Source: Nematostella vectensis (taxonomy: Eukaryota; Cnidaria; Anthozoa; Actiniaria; Edwardsiidae). From it: a DNA stretch of 64,000 nt. Numbering within the stretch: the first letter of the stretch is position 1; each line of letters starts with the position of its first letter. The position numbers and the translations under genes were made by a program. Below are positions 51,201 through 58,277 of this stretch, piece by piece. The stretch spans positions 12,409,665-12,473,664 of the forward strand of contig NC_064048.1 in the NCBI RefSeq assembly GCF_932526225.1. Direction: 5' to 3'. The notes under the pieces are model-generated. The model was not told the DNA's origin. It saw nothing but the letters and a program-made list of their open reading frames with translations, and did no database searches.

Positions 51201-52124
51201 CCGTACAGTACATGCGACTGCGGCTCTGCCGCCCCCTCCTCCAGGCTCCACGACATAAAGGGCCGGATTTGGTGTCAGCCAGACTCCCAACAGCTTGAGG
51301 TGTTTCGAGAGGAGTGGGATGGGGTGGCGTTCGACGCGGCGATCGAGCGGGCCCACCCAAGCGATATGTGGGTGTGCTCGACCAACAAGATGGGGGCCCT
51401 TGTCCAGCAGCGATTGGTCGAGCACCACAGGAAAAACTACCCCCGACTGCCAGCAACCATCCGCTTTGACCCCGATCCTAGCGTCGCGCATCGTTATCGC
51501 AAACAAGGACGGCCGGTGCCCGTGCCAGGCAAAAGGGGCGAGAAGGTCGACGCGTACAAAGGCACGGTAGTCGAGGTCCCTCTCGGCGTGGTCCTTAACG
51601 GGCTTCCCCTCGAGTGGAAATACGCGGGTTGGGGGACAGTCCACCGGGTGCAGGGCAAGACCGTCCAGAACCCAAGACGTCTGTTTATCATAGACCACAG
51701 CTTAGAGGGCTGGATCACGAATGCTGTGTACACCGGCATCTCCCGCGTGCGGCTCGCCGAACAGATAGTCCGCGTGATCCCCCCCGATGACACCCCAGGT
51801 GCCTTGGTTCCCACAGGACTGCAGGCTACGCCCAGTGAAGAGCTCATTATAGCGCGAATCAAGCGATACGCTATAGACGACAGGCAAAAGGGTCGCACAA
51901 AGTACACTGGATCGCAGCACGTTCTGACGGTAGACCACGTACTCGGCATGATTGCTGACGCGGAAAAGAAGTGCACGGTCTGTGGCACTCAGCTTCTGCT
52001 TCAGGGGTACACCAAGAGTCATCCCCAATGCTTCAGCATCGACCGGCTGGACGACAGTCAGGGTCACTACAAGTGGAATGTCAGACTCGCGTGCCTTAGC
52101 TGCAACAGAAGGCACAAGCGCTGA
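48297..52124 (+). CDS. Giant fusion: OTU-like region, family-B-like DNA polymerase, SF1 helicase, HNH nuclease
   Basis: 1275 residues from the ATG at 48297; an in-frame GTG at 48282 is less likely. Probable replication protein of the element. Residues about 257-344 have NCVVSY and HNNHAW, a Cys/His pair placed as in OTU-like cysteine proteases (speculative). Motif A of a family-B-like polymerase is HIDMRAAYLG (Asp 521). Motif C is VCTDAIYAK (Asp 747), where the first Asp of the usual DTD is Cys. SF1 helicase motifs follow: GQGGSGKT (819), IIIDE (898), GDYGQVPP (926), VHRVQGKT (1115), YTGISR (1145), as in the Pif1/RecD group. The C terminus has CTVCG (1226), SIDRLDD and CLSCNRRHK, an HNH nuclease fold. 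No clear 3'-5' exonuclease motif was found. It is intact, and its stop abuts the integrase stop. Confidence 0.85.
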   Translation: MDAYIGEILDSMRGKEAPAVLAGLVQNILDEDIPDDVKHRLLKPLVPERVWTEEVRREFDPLLPSRQQKGPESLDPETYYSLFVGGAHLRFPSVDATLRGRDISASVYQEMRDLGGTGVIALKPVVRGPDINDDGSVWWVSHERESLRANAVLPLVLEMVDPDRRYRLFTVVGKAPAEPLAPITEEEGRSEHKIGGLLVKRGGQIAVGALEGIDAGIWEKGREYLVYVRYELRPLPEQNGEPGPMFVREGGDVFANCVVSYVADFLRNRGTSRSLGLTKTRGKILERFDKKLATTGCTKEDLFEMEGKLKIKLVAVDALGNVLWDSGKYERGYTQIRIPCHNNHAWAELPTEPPAIASVHGLDSEAERELRSLCQGEAAPRATSAAAKTHEAKVRELLIRFISRAIPRSTRVWLCGRVIVTHEGKLYRSGQDGWAIDRAFADETGHDPQWLPDDHPAYQEYIEATHSMGGAIGYRFKKWTRRENIRPTPLKYRDVWRAAQVESKVWNSRENLGARPHEHIDMRAAYLGCEDSVFGGASDAIDLVRKYGFPTNVYRIADVAGRPLSEVLQLTGAIQLTEWGFSEACHPYTSGRVGQHLEQNEGWITTPELKDLLDSGDLAMAAAREVLYSVGKKDSIKFPHSGPGGEDSQGRDLAVRFVGKCARHGDESSIVVRDREEAAYLTNLLAGTDLLLNFEHADEVHLIQYKDGVRRSQWYHVRAFVLAYTNIALRRMLRRFPREDVLRVCTDAIYAKAVPSGVKLVERNPRYGEWRHKRPGYEWRPEAAWGPKRSGCLAREPSTAPSLPCDLVAATSARMYLAGQGGSGKTEWAVSMFRGRNAVVLTPENDLAHDHRNNPRLAVKAQTYHHYLCIPAEKPIEEWRPSELGHKLDRLAEVIIIDECCKVQTKVLRAILGYLATRPCQVVCCGDYGQVPPWGDKEGPHDMLKEWAQGNIRWFESDYRCLCEDCGNPYSTCDCGSAAPSSRLHDIKGRIWCQPDSQQLEVFREEWDGVAFDAAIERAHPSDMWVCSTNKMGALVQQRLVEHHRKNYPRLPATIRFDPDPSVAHRYRKQGRPVPVPGKRGEKVDAYKGTVVEVPLGVVLNGLPLEWKYAGWGTVHRVQGKTVQNPRRLFIIDHSLEGWITNAVYTGISRVRLAEQIVRVIPPDDTPGALVPTGLQATPSEELIIARIKRYAIDDRQKGRTKYTGSQHVLTVDHVLGMIADAEKKCTVCGTQLLLQGYTKSHPQCFSIDRLDDSQGHYKWNVRLACLSCNRRHKR

Positions 52125-53087
52125 TCACGCTAGCGTCGCGCTACGCAACTGCGATCGCGTGAAGCCGTGCTTAGAGTACGCCGTGTAATACAACACAGGC
52201 TGTCCGGGCTCCATGACCCTCTTTAGTATCGGGTATGCCTTGCTTGTCCACCACGGGTCCGTCCCTCGCCGTCGGCCCTTGTCCTGAAGGTCTTCCTCGT
52301 TTACGGCGATGTACACCCCCGTCCCGACCTCCAAGGGGACCTCTAGGGGAGGCTTTTCGGCTTTGAGAGGCACGCGCCTCAGCTTAATTGCGTCCTCAGG
52401 CGCAAGGCCAGTCATGCGAGTCTTCGTTGCGTTCATGTCCGAGATGACGATTGGCAGAGTAGTAACCCACTCGCGGTTTGTCTTGCCGGACGCAAGCTCC
52501 TTCGAGTACTGCGCACGAAATAGGCGCTGCGCCAGCCAGCGATGGAAAGACTCGGCGAAAGCTTGGCTCCTGTGGTGCCCTGGCTCAGCCCGTCGGACCT
52601 CCACCCCGCGGTCTGTTAGGAGCTTCGTGGTAGCGCCCTTGAACTCCGTGCCGTCATCAACCATGAGGACTTTAGGCCATGTGAGAGGTCCCTCTTCATA
52701 GATACCAGCGAGTTCGCGGGAGACGACGGCCGCGCTCTTAGTCCTCAGTGGGCGGGCGGCTTTATACCGTGAAGCAACGTCAACGACAGTCAGGGCATAC
52801 TTGTACCCGCGGTCGGTTGGTAAGAACAGCAGGTCCGACTGGTGGATACGGTTTGGTATCTGCCCCGAGAAGTGGGCGTAGGTAGTCGGAGGAGGGGGTG
52901 TCTGTGTGTAGCCCCCGACGGGCTGCGAGCCCACCCACTTGCGCACTCGATCTATGGAGGCTGAGCCCTTGGGAAGTTTGGCATGCAGGGCGGTCACTCC
53001 CTGGAAACCACCTCTGGCGTAGTATATAGGACGAAGGAACGCATCGAGCTCTTCGTCGGACATGCGCTTGCCGTTCCGGCGGGCCAT
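52125..53087 (-). CDS. Retroviral-type DDE integrase (Polinton class)
   Basis: 320 residues from the ATG at 53087, intact. It inserts the element into host DNA; the 6-bp duplication outside the TIRs fits this enzyme class. The core carries HQSDLLFL (Asp 85), VDDGTEFKG (Asp 145) and SQAFAESFHRWL (Glu 179), the rve D,D-x33-E triad. The N-terminal part (about residues 10-55) is helical, and the C-terminal 100 residues are beta-rich, as in SH3/chromo-like integrase tails. It is read toward the polymerase gene. The two stop codons share the palindrome TGATCA with no gap. Upstream (minus strand) is GATACGCACG a few bases before the ATG, resembling leaders of other genes in the element. Confidence 0.93.
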   Translation of the reverse strand: MARRNGKRMSDEELDAFLRPIYYARGGFQGVTALHAKLPKGSASIDRVRKWVGSQPVGGYTQTPPPPTTYAHFSGQIPNRIHQSDLLFLPTDRGYKYALTVVDVASRYKAARPLRTKSAAVVSRELAGIYEEGPLTWPKVLMVDDGTEFKGATTKLLTDRGVEVRRAEPGHHRSQAFAESFHRWLAQRLFRAQYSKELASGKTNREWVTTLPIVISDMNATKTRMTGLAPEDAIKLRRVPLKAEKPPLEVPLEVGTGVYIAVNEEDLQDKGRRRGTDPWWTSKAYPILKRVMEPGQPVLYYTAYSKHGFTRSQLRSATLA

Positions 53088-53226
53088 TACGTGCGTATCG
53101 CGACGGGGGAATCAGTCTCCAACAGGCGGATGCCGTCTGCTCAGCCTTCGGCGTACGTATACGCGCAGCATGGAAAAAGGCCGCCTAGACGCATACGCAC
53201 GTATACGCGTTTCGATGGCAGCTGCA

Positions 53227-53640
53227 TCACAGCAAGCGGCTAGCTGCGTAGCCGATGGCGAGAGCGCCGGCGCCTATGTACGCCAACTCGGCGTTCTTCT
53301 GCGTTTTGCTGGGTACGTAGTAGTCGGACAGCTCGGGGGCCCGCATCGACTCCAGGGAGGTCTGGTTGCAGAGTTTGAGCGCGTAGTCGGTGTCGGTGAA
53401 GTTCTGCTTTGCGAGGGACCCTCTCTCGCGACTTTGAGCTTGCCAATCGAGGATTTTTTGTCGCCGCTGTTGGTAGCGTCCATAGTCTTGTTGGTATTTC
53501 TCTAGGGCCTTGTCGTGCCTCTCCTTCTCGGCTAAGGCGGGGCTCTCATCGTTCGACAGGAACTTTGCGAGGTAGTTGCCACCAACGAATGCAGTCGCGT
53601 TCAGGACGGCGCCGCCAATCAAAATCGCGACAGAGGCCAT
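53227..53640 (-). CDS. Small virion/membrane protein with two terminal hydrophobic segments
   Basis: 137 residues from the ATG at 53640. It has an N-terminal hydrophobic segment (about 3-25, ILIGGAVLNATAFVGGNYLA), a charged, Gln-rich central helix, a LSDYYVPSKTQKNAEL motif, and a C-terminal hydrophobic segment (IGAGALAIGYAASRLL). I recall a cnidarian family with the same plan and a LSDFYHPS-like motif next to capsid genes. Function is unknown; a virion membrane or scaffold role is inference. It lies in the minus-strand block between the integrase and other small genes. Confidence 0.8.
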   Translation of the reverse strand: MASVAILIGGAVLNATAFVGGNYLAKFLSNDESPALAEKERHDKALEKYQQDYGRYQQRRQKILDWQAQSRERGSLAKQNFTDTDYALKLCNQTSLESMRAPELSDYYVPSKTQKNAELAYIGAGALAIGYAASRLL

Positions 53641-53642
53641 GT

Positions 53643-54635
53643 TTATGCGAAGCGCACTCCACGTGCTGTGTGTATGCGCAAGGCGCGCACGAGTTTAATA
53701 CACGGCCTGCATGTACCACAGTACACTACATGGGCAGGATCTTCTGGTCCTCGAGGTAACCCTTCAAAGCGACAGCACCTGCGACGGCGGCAGTCATTTT
53801 TGCGTAGTTCATGGCGTTCGCGGAAGGATCTTTGGTGAAGTCCTCGCGTAAGACCTTGCGCCCAACCCAGCCGATACCGGCGACGAGGCCGGTTATGACT
53901 GCGGCGTCGGTGATGGTCTTTGTAATCTTGCTCTGCTGCGTCGTCGACATCGTGCGGATATGGGTGGAGTGCACTCTCGTGTCTAAATGTCTGCTTACTC
54001 CATGGATAGCAGCCGAGACCCGGGAGCGCGAAGCGCTGTCGCCGGAGCGCGCTCCTTGGTGCCCGTCCGGGCGGTGGCCTTGTGGGCGGAGCCCCGCCGT
54101 CGGCCGCTGAGTGCGGATCGGCAGCTCGCTCGGCCCCGGGGCCACCAGCTGGTGTGCGCGTGAACGCGGCAGCTAGCTCCCGCCTACGTGTGTAGAGGCC
54201 GATCGACACTAGAAGACCAACGAGCACGATGGTCGAGCTGGCCGACCAGGCAGAGTTGCTCTCCGGGGCAGGTGTGTGTGCCGAAGGCATGCCAGCGCTT
54301 GCCGCATCGTCGGCGCGCAAGCGCCGCCCCGGCTGCGGCTCGCTCGGCCCCGGGGTTACCGGCAGCTGCTGCGCAGCGGCGACACGAAGCACCTCTTTCT
54401 TCGCTCTGTTGATTCGGTTCCACTTTGCCAAGCGCCTTCCGGCTTCGACTCGTCCAGGGTGAGGTCGGGTCGCGGGCGGTTCGGGGCTCGTGATTCGCGC
54501 GTCGCGCGCCGCTGCCGGGAGCGCAGCCACTGGCGTACGTGCAGATTCTTGACGCTGTTTGCCAGGTTCTTGGGCAAGTTCTTGAGCAAGTTGTTCGTCA
54601 GGCTGGGCGCTGGTACTTCCTTGAGGTTCCCCCAT
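53643..54635 (-). CDS. Single-pass membrane protein, C-terminal part doubtful
   Basis: 330-residue frame from the ATG at 54635. Residues 1-130 are low complexity (Pro, Ala, Gln), with a basic GRVEAGRRLAKWNRINRAKK stretch at 61-80. A membrane segment (SSTIVLVGLLVSIGLY) lies at about 133-148. Beyond about residue 165 the composition becomes Arg/Pro-rich. Residues 229-303 lie opposite the well-formed gene 53726-53950 in another frame, so the tail is probably out-of-frame reading. Either the true gene stops earlier through an indel, or it genuinely overlaps. Function is unknown. Confidence 0.5.
   Translation of the reverse strand: MGEPQGSTSAQPDEQLAQELAQEPGKQRQESARTPVAALPAAARDARITSPEPPATRPHPGRVEAGRRLAKWNRINRAKKEVLRVAAAQQLPVTPGPSEPQPGRRLRADDAASAGMPSAHTPAPESNSAWSASSTIVLVGLLVSIGLYTRRRELAAAFTRTPAGGPGAERAADPHSAADGGAPPTRPPPGRAPRSALRRQRFALPGLGCYPWSKQTFRHESALHPYPHDVDDAAEQDYKDHHRRRSHNRPRRRYRLGWAQGLTRGLHQRSFRERHELRKNDCRRRRCCRFEGLPRGPEDPAHVVYCGTCRPCIKLVRALRIHTARGVRFA
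53726..53950 (-). CDS. 74-residue membrane protein
   Basis: It starts at the ATG at 53950 (MSTTQQSKITKTI); a longer upstream reading is low-complexity noise. It has one or two hydrophobic helices (VITGLVAGIGWVG, MTAAVAGAVALKG) and ends YLEDQKILPM. I recall that tail (YLEDQKILP after a DPSxNxMNY motif) from a small conserved protein of cnidarian Polinton-like elements. It is probably a minor virion or membrane component; function is unknown. The leader has CATATCCGCACG directly before the ATG, like the leader of the capsid gene. Confidence 0.78.
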   Translation of the reverse strand: MSTTQQSKITKTITDAAVITGLVAGIGWVGRKVLREDFTKDPSANAMNYAKMTAAVAGAVALKGYLEDQKILPM

Positions 54636-54674
54636 CTGCGTCGACGTGCGAACACGCGGTGTCAACTACTTGGA

Positions 54675-54688
54675 ACCAAGTACTTGGT
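54675..54688. promoter_or_regulatory. 14-bp perfect palindrome ACCAAGTACTTGGT upstream of membrane gene
   Basis: It lies about 40 bp upstream of the ATG at 54635, on the promoter side. A partly overlapping inverted pair (TACTTGG AA CCAAGTA) precedes it. It could be an operator, a dimer-binding site or an RNA hairpin; the role is inferred. Confidence 0.35.
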
Positions 54689-54689
54689 A

Positions 54690-54898
54690 CCTTGTGGTAG
54701 GAGAAGTGGCGAGCTTTCAAATGCGTGTGCACACGCGCGTCTACTCTGGGATGGAGGGCTCGACACTGTCCGCGGCTGCTACCTCGCGTTGGCACCGCGC
54801 GTCAGCGCTTGCCGTTCCGGTGTCGGCACGACAGTCCACATGACGCGCTATGTGTAACGCCCCGGCGGCTAAAGCCATCAAACGGCCGCAGCGTAGAG
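54690..54898. other. Gap between element genes, no feature
   Basis: GC-rich sequence with no plausible minus-strand gene. Plus-strand frames here are shadows. Confidence 0.4.
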
Positions 54899-55329
54899 CT
54901 AGGCTTCCGCACAAAGCGCGCGGAGCTCGTTGTTGATGATGTAGTCGGACACTAGGTTGTTGTGAAGATCGGCCACACTGTCTATCGGCAGCGCCATGCC
55001 TACCAGCTTGGTCGTTAGCTTCAGAAAGCTGTCTGCCAGGGCGTCTGTAGTCCGGCTGGCTAGAGCGGTCTCGTATCGCCTCTCGTACTTCCTCACCTCC
55101 TCGGCGCTCATGCGTTTGACGTCGCCGTGGGTCAGGGCTTTGCCTACCATCTCTCTCGACTTCCCCGAGGCTACGAGAATCGCGAGTTTCTCCCTCGCGT
55201 CTGCTATCTCGGTTTGCTCACCGGCAGCCGGGACGGCTTGCGTCGGGCATTCCAACGTCTCGACGGCCGGGAGGTCGGCAGGCTGCCCCCCCCCTCGAGA
55301 AAACTCTCAAAGCATTCGTCGCACATCAT
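54899..55329 (-). CDS. Helical virion-associated protein, frameshifted at a C9/G9 tract
   Basis: The main frame 54899-55255 encodes about 118 residues, including REKLAILVASGKSREMVGKA and a helical C-terminal half, resembling a cnidarian element family I recall. The natural start is probably the ATG at 55329. It overlaps the ATPase stop in ATGATG, and the first codons (MMCDECFES) form a CxxC motif. The two parts are separated by a one-base frameshift at the nine-base homopolymer 55286-55294. Family members I remember continue into a hydrophobic tail, which is absent here. Function is unknown. The break may be a sequencing indel or real decay. Confidence 0.6.
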
Positions 55330-55928
55330 CGTTCGACTAGGGCGATGGTATAAGGGTGACGCAAGCAAAATTCTAACTTCAAGAACTTTTTCGTCTTGAG
55401 GGCCTTCATGGACTCTTTCATCTTCTCCTCTGAAAGCTCCGCGCCGTAGTCATGCAGGATAGCTTTCATGTCCGCCTTGCTCGGGGTATAGAAGACCTCC
55501 AGGGCCGCGATGTTCTCGCGGAACGGCTTCGTGATGCTAGTGAGCTGCTGCGTGATCACCCACACGCTGATACCCACGTGGCGCGCGCTGAACGCCAAGT
55601 TGACGAGCTGGTCAGAGCGCCTCTTTACGTCTTTCGAGGCCGCACAGTCGTCGAGTATGATTAGCGTATTAGTGCCTTCGAAGAGAGTGGAGACAAACCT
55701 CAGCAGTATGTCGATCTGACCCGCCTCAGGTACGATGACAAACAGACGATTGTCGCCCTCGCCGAAGCCGTCGTATGTTTTGTTGTAGACAAAGGTGGGG
55801 CACATGAGTACGATGTAGTCAAACTTGCCCCGGAAAGGGCCGCACAGTCGTTCCACTACGAATTGGGTCTTCCCGCATGACGTCGGGCCCACGATGAGAG
55901 CGTTAAATGGAACGTTTTTCGGGTCCAT
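55326..55928 (-). CDS. FtsK/HerA-type genome-packaging ATPase
   Basis: 200 residues from the ATG at 55928, intact. It powers packaging of viral DNA into the capsid (A32-like ATPase of the PRD1-adenovirus/NCLDV lineage). Walker A is GPTSCGKTQ (residues 14-22). Walker B is LIILDD (Asp 93-94). A downstream VWVITQQ (about 131-137) fits the sensor strand. Length is usual for Polinton ATPases. It follows the capsid gene by 19 bp on the same strand and overlaps the next gene by ATGA, indicating a tightly packed block. Confidence 0.93.
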   Translation of the reverse strand: MDPKNVPFNALIVGPTSCGKTQFVVERLCGPFRGKFDYIVLMCPTFVYNKTYDGFGEGDNRLFVIVPEAGQIDILLRFVSTLFEGTNTLIILDDCAASKDVKRRSDQLVNLAFSARHVGISVWVITQQLTSITKPFRENIAALEVFYTPSKADMKAILHDYGAELSEEKMKESMKALKTKKFLKLEFCLRHPYTIALVER

Positions 55929-55947
55929 ACCGCTCCGGCGTATGTGC

Positions 55948-57212
55948 TCAGTATTGTATGGACTCTAGTTGTCCGTTCATAAGGTTCATCTGGGCGTCGG
56001 CCACTACAAACACGTGACAGTTTACGCTACCCGAGCCGCCTGCCGTGCGTTTTATCTCGAGGTGCACGCCGTCGCGGGTATTGACCAATCGGAGACCACC
56101 CCCATGGATGGCGCTGTCGTCCGTCGTTCGAAGGTCGATCCACAGAGCAAATTTGTTATCGCCATAGAACGACTCGGGGCCGATTGCCGGGGCGGCGGGC
56201 GCTCCGCTGTGCCCCCCCGGGGAGGGGCGGACGAACCGCCTTTTCGCCTCCCTCCAGAAATCCGTGGGGCGCAGGCCCTGGCTGAAGACTTTGTTTGGCG
56301 TGCCGTCGATTGTAACGCGAACGCTCTTGATGTCGGGGTACACGAACTTCTCAGAGTCGCGAGCCCCTGCCGTGTATGGCTCCACGAAGAGGAGCAGCAG
56401 ACCACTCATAGACCTTCGCGGCAGGTTGACACTCTCGTTGATTATGCTGTCCGTCCCTTTGCTAATCACGAAGGTCTTGTGAAGGTTCACTTGCTCGTAG
56501 AAGAACGTTGTGCCGTTGTGGTAGGCGGCGGCTGCAGACCGGGCGAGGTTGTCATCCCTCAGGCTTTCGTACTCCAGCTCTAGATTTTTGATGCCATAGG
56601 ATAATTTGGTGGCATCAGTTCCGACTACTACCTGGTCAGCCGATGCGAACGTGATCTCGAAGAGCAGCGCCTCAGAGAGCGCCCTTGGGTATAGCACGCC
56701 GTGGTCCGTCAGCAGAGAATGGTCTAGCGGGATGGTGTACCTCGCCCCGTGGGTGGCGCTTAGAGCGTTCTCCTTGGCGTTACTGGTCGCCTTATCGCCG
56801 GCCTTGGAGCGAAGCTTGCGCATGTTTTCCGACTGTATGCCCTGCTCCAGGCGGTCCTCTCTCTCGACCTTGGACAGGTAAAGCTCCTCATACGTCTTGA
56901 AGACGTCGTAGCGGTTGGTGTCCTGGAGCATTTCTCCTGCAAACGTGATTTTCAGGCGGTTCACGAGATTTCGGCCGACGTTGTTACGACGGTATTATTC
57001 GCATGGCCTGAGACGGAGAGTTCGAGACCGACCCTCAAGGAGCCAGGCACGAGCGTGACGCCTTCCGACAGTTTGGGGACCGCCACATATAGCGTCTCCT
57101 CTGGGGAGGCCGTCGACGGGTTGAGAGTGACTCGGTGAACTGTTCTCTCGGCTTTCAACCCCAGAGGGATCCTGGGTGTTCGCTGGGGGTCGAGTTTATC
57201 GCTGACTGACAT
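55948..57212 (-). CDS. Major capsid protein (double-jelly-roll type), one-base frameshift
   Basis: The ATG is at 57212 (MSVSDKLDPQ). The first frame ends at a stop at 56961. The rest continues in another frame from about 56985 to 55948. Together they make roughly 420 residues, within the size range of Polinton-like virus capsid proteins. Recognisable family words are DRYDVF-like NRYDVFKTYEELYLSK, KFVYPDIKSVRVTIDG and GTPNKVFSQGL. The two frames overlap at the break, and similarity continues across it, so a single missing base between about 56961 and 56990 best explains it. Whether this is assembly error or a disabling mutation is open. The gene is followed directly by the ATPase and faces a plus-strand membrane gene across a 96-bp divergent promoter. 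Confidence 0.88.
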
Positions 57213-57308
57213 CGTGTATATATGCACATGAAGTACGAAGTCGCGTGGCTATGGTGCGGACTGTTAGACATGTCTAACATAGCATAGCACGAGTTATGCG
57301 CGCGCATC
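57213..57308. promoter_or_regulatory. 96-bp divergent promoter with palindrome GTTAGACATGTCTAAC
   Basis: It separates the capsid gene (minus) from the coiled-coil membrane gene (plus). A TATATA run (57217-57223) sits within 15 bp of the capsid ATG. A perfect 16-bp palindrome is at 57263-57278. Its core AGACATGTCT fits the p53-family half-site RRRCWWGYYY. Shared control of both genes is inference. Confidence 0.5.
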
Positions 57309-58277
57309 ATGGGTGATGTTGACGTTGACATTGACGATACCTTGCCGGGTGAGTCCGCCGATCGCGGGGTGGGGGACGACGAGACGACACCCCTTATCCC
57401 GTTCGACCCCGACGACGGGGAGTCGATCCCGATGACGAGCACGTCGTCGCGTATGCATGCTGCGCATAGGACGGCTTCGCAAACCGCAGGAACGGCAAGT
57501 GCTGAAACCTCGTTCATCACAGAGGGTGCGGCGGCAAGACTCGGTCTCCAGTCCCTCAGGGGAGAATACCCAAACCTTAGAGAGAGTCTGCTACGGTTCC
57601 AGTCAGACCGGAGGGGAAAGACGCTGATACGGGTTCGCAACCTCGACAAAGGGGGGTGGTCTAAACCAAGACAGCTGTTCAACGAGGACGGGAGCGTCCG
57701 ACAGGACGTTGCAAACCTGAGAGGCTTCAAGCTGGCGATGGGGTCCGTGGCAGAGATAGACGCGGTCATCCAGGAGAACACAGAACGGATCCAAGAGCTG
57801 CAAGGGGTGGCAGCCACAGACAGGGAGACCATCGACGACCCTAACTCGTCAGAGAGTAGCCGCCAAGAGGCCCGTGAGCGCAACGAGGAGAGGCTGTCCG
57901 AGATTGACGAACTAGAACGCGAAAACCGAGAGCTCGAGAACCAAAAGCCGCTAAGAGAACACATCAAAGCCATCTTCAAAAAGTACGGCTTCACCGCCAC
58001 CGCTATCGGGTTGGCCGTAGCGACGACAATCGCGGCCATTGTGACGTCGCTCGGCAAGTCGCTCTCTTTAGTGGCCAGAGGGGTCGGTAACGGGCTTAAG
58101 GCCATCGGGAAAAAGCTGGGCGAGCTTCTCCCCGGGCTAGTAGGCAGCATCGCGAACTTCGTGTTTAAGGCCGCGGGAGAAGCGGTGAAATTCCTTGGCG
58201 AAAACGCGTGGCTGCTCATTCTAGCCGTAGCCGCGTTCTCGGTTCGTCAAATGCAAAGCAGTCATCGGAACAAGTAA
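57309..58277 (+). CDS. Coiled-coil protein with Gly-rich membrane-active C terminus
   Basis: 322 residues from the ATG at 57309, intact. The first 60 residues are acidic. Residues about 145-225 are a charged coiled coil (ESSRQEARERNEERLSEIDE). The last 95 residues are hydrophobic, with amphipathic and membrane-spanning stretches (TAIGLAVATTIAAIVTSLGK, then GNGLKAIGKKLGELLPGLVG and AWLLILAVAAFSV). I recall the same tail in a protein widespread in cnidarian genomes beside capsid genes. It is probably a virion protein acting on membranes; function is not demonstrated. Its 3' end overlaps the convergent gene that follows. Confidence 0.82.
   Translation: MGDVDVDIDDTLPGESADRGVGDDETTPLIPFDPDDGESIPMTSTSSRMHAAHRTASQTAGTASAETSFITEGAAARLGLQSLRGEYPNLRESLLRFQSDRRGKTLIRVRNLDKGGWSKPRQLFNEDGSVRQDVANLRGFKLAMGSVAEIDAVIQENTERIQELQGVAATDRETIDDPNSSESSRQEARERNEERLSEIDELERENRELENQKPLREHIKAIFKKYGFTATAIGLAVATTIAAIVTSLGKSLSLVARGVGNGLKAIGKKLGELLPGLVGSIANFVFKAAGEAVKFLGENAWLLILAVAAFSVRQMQSSHRNK

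Noticed and set aside
51030-51698. 222-residue antisense frame inside the polymerase-helicase gene
   Set aside because: Shadow of GC-rich coding sequence; the plus-strand frame has all helicase motifs in this interval.
48297-52124. Calling the polymerase a standard protein-primed PolB with exonuclease
   Set aside because: No ExoI-III motifs or terminal-protein domain were identified, and motif C lacks the first Asp; only 'family-B-like' is supportable.
55969-56583. 204-residue plus-strand frame opposite the capsid gene
   Set aside because: Antisense shadow; the minus frame carries the capsid signatures.
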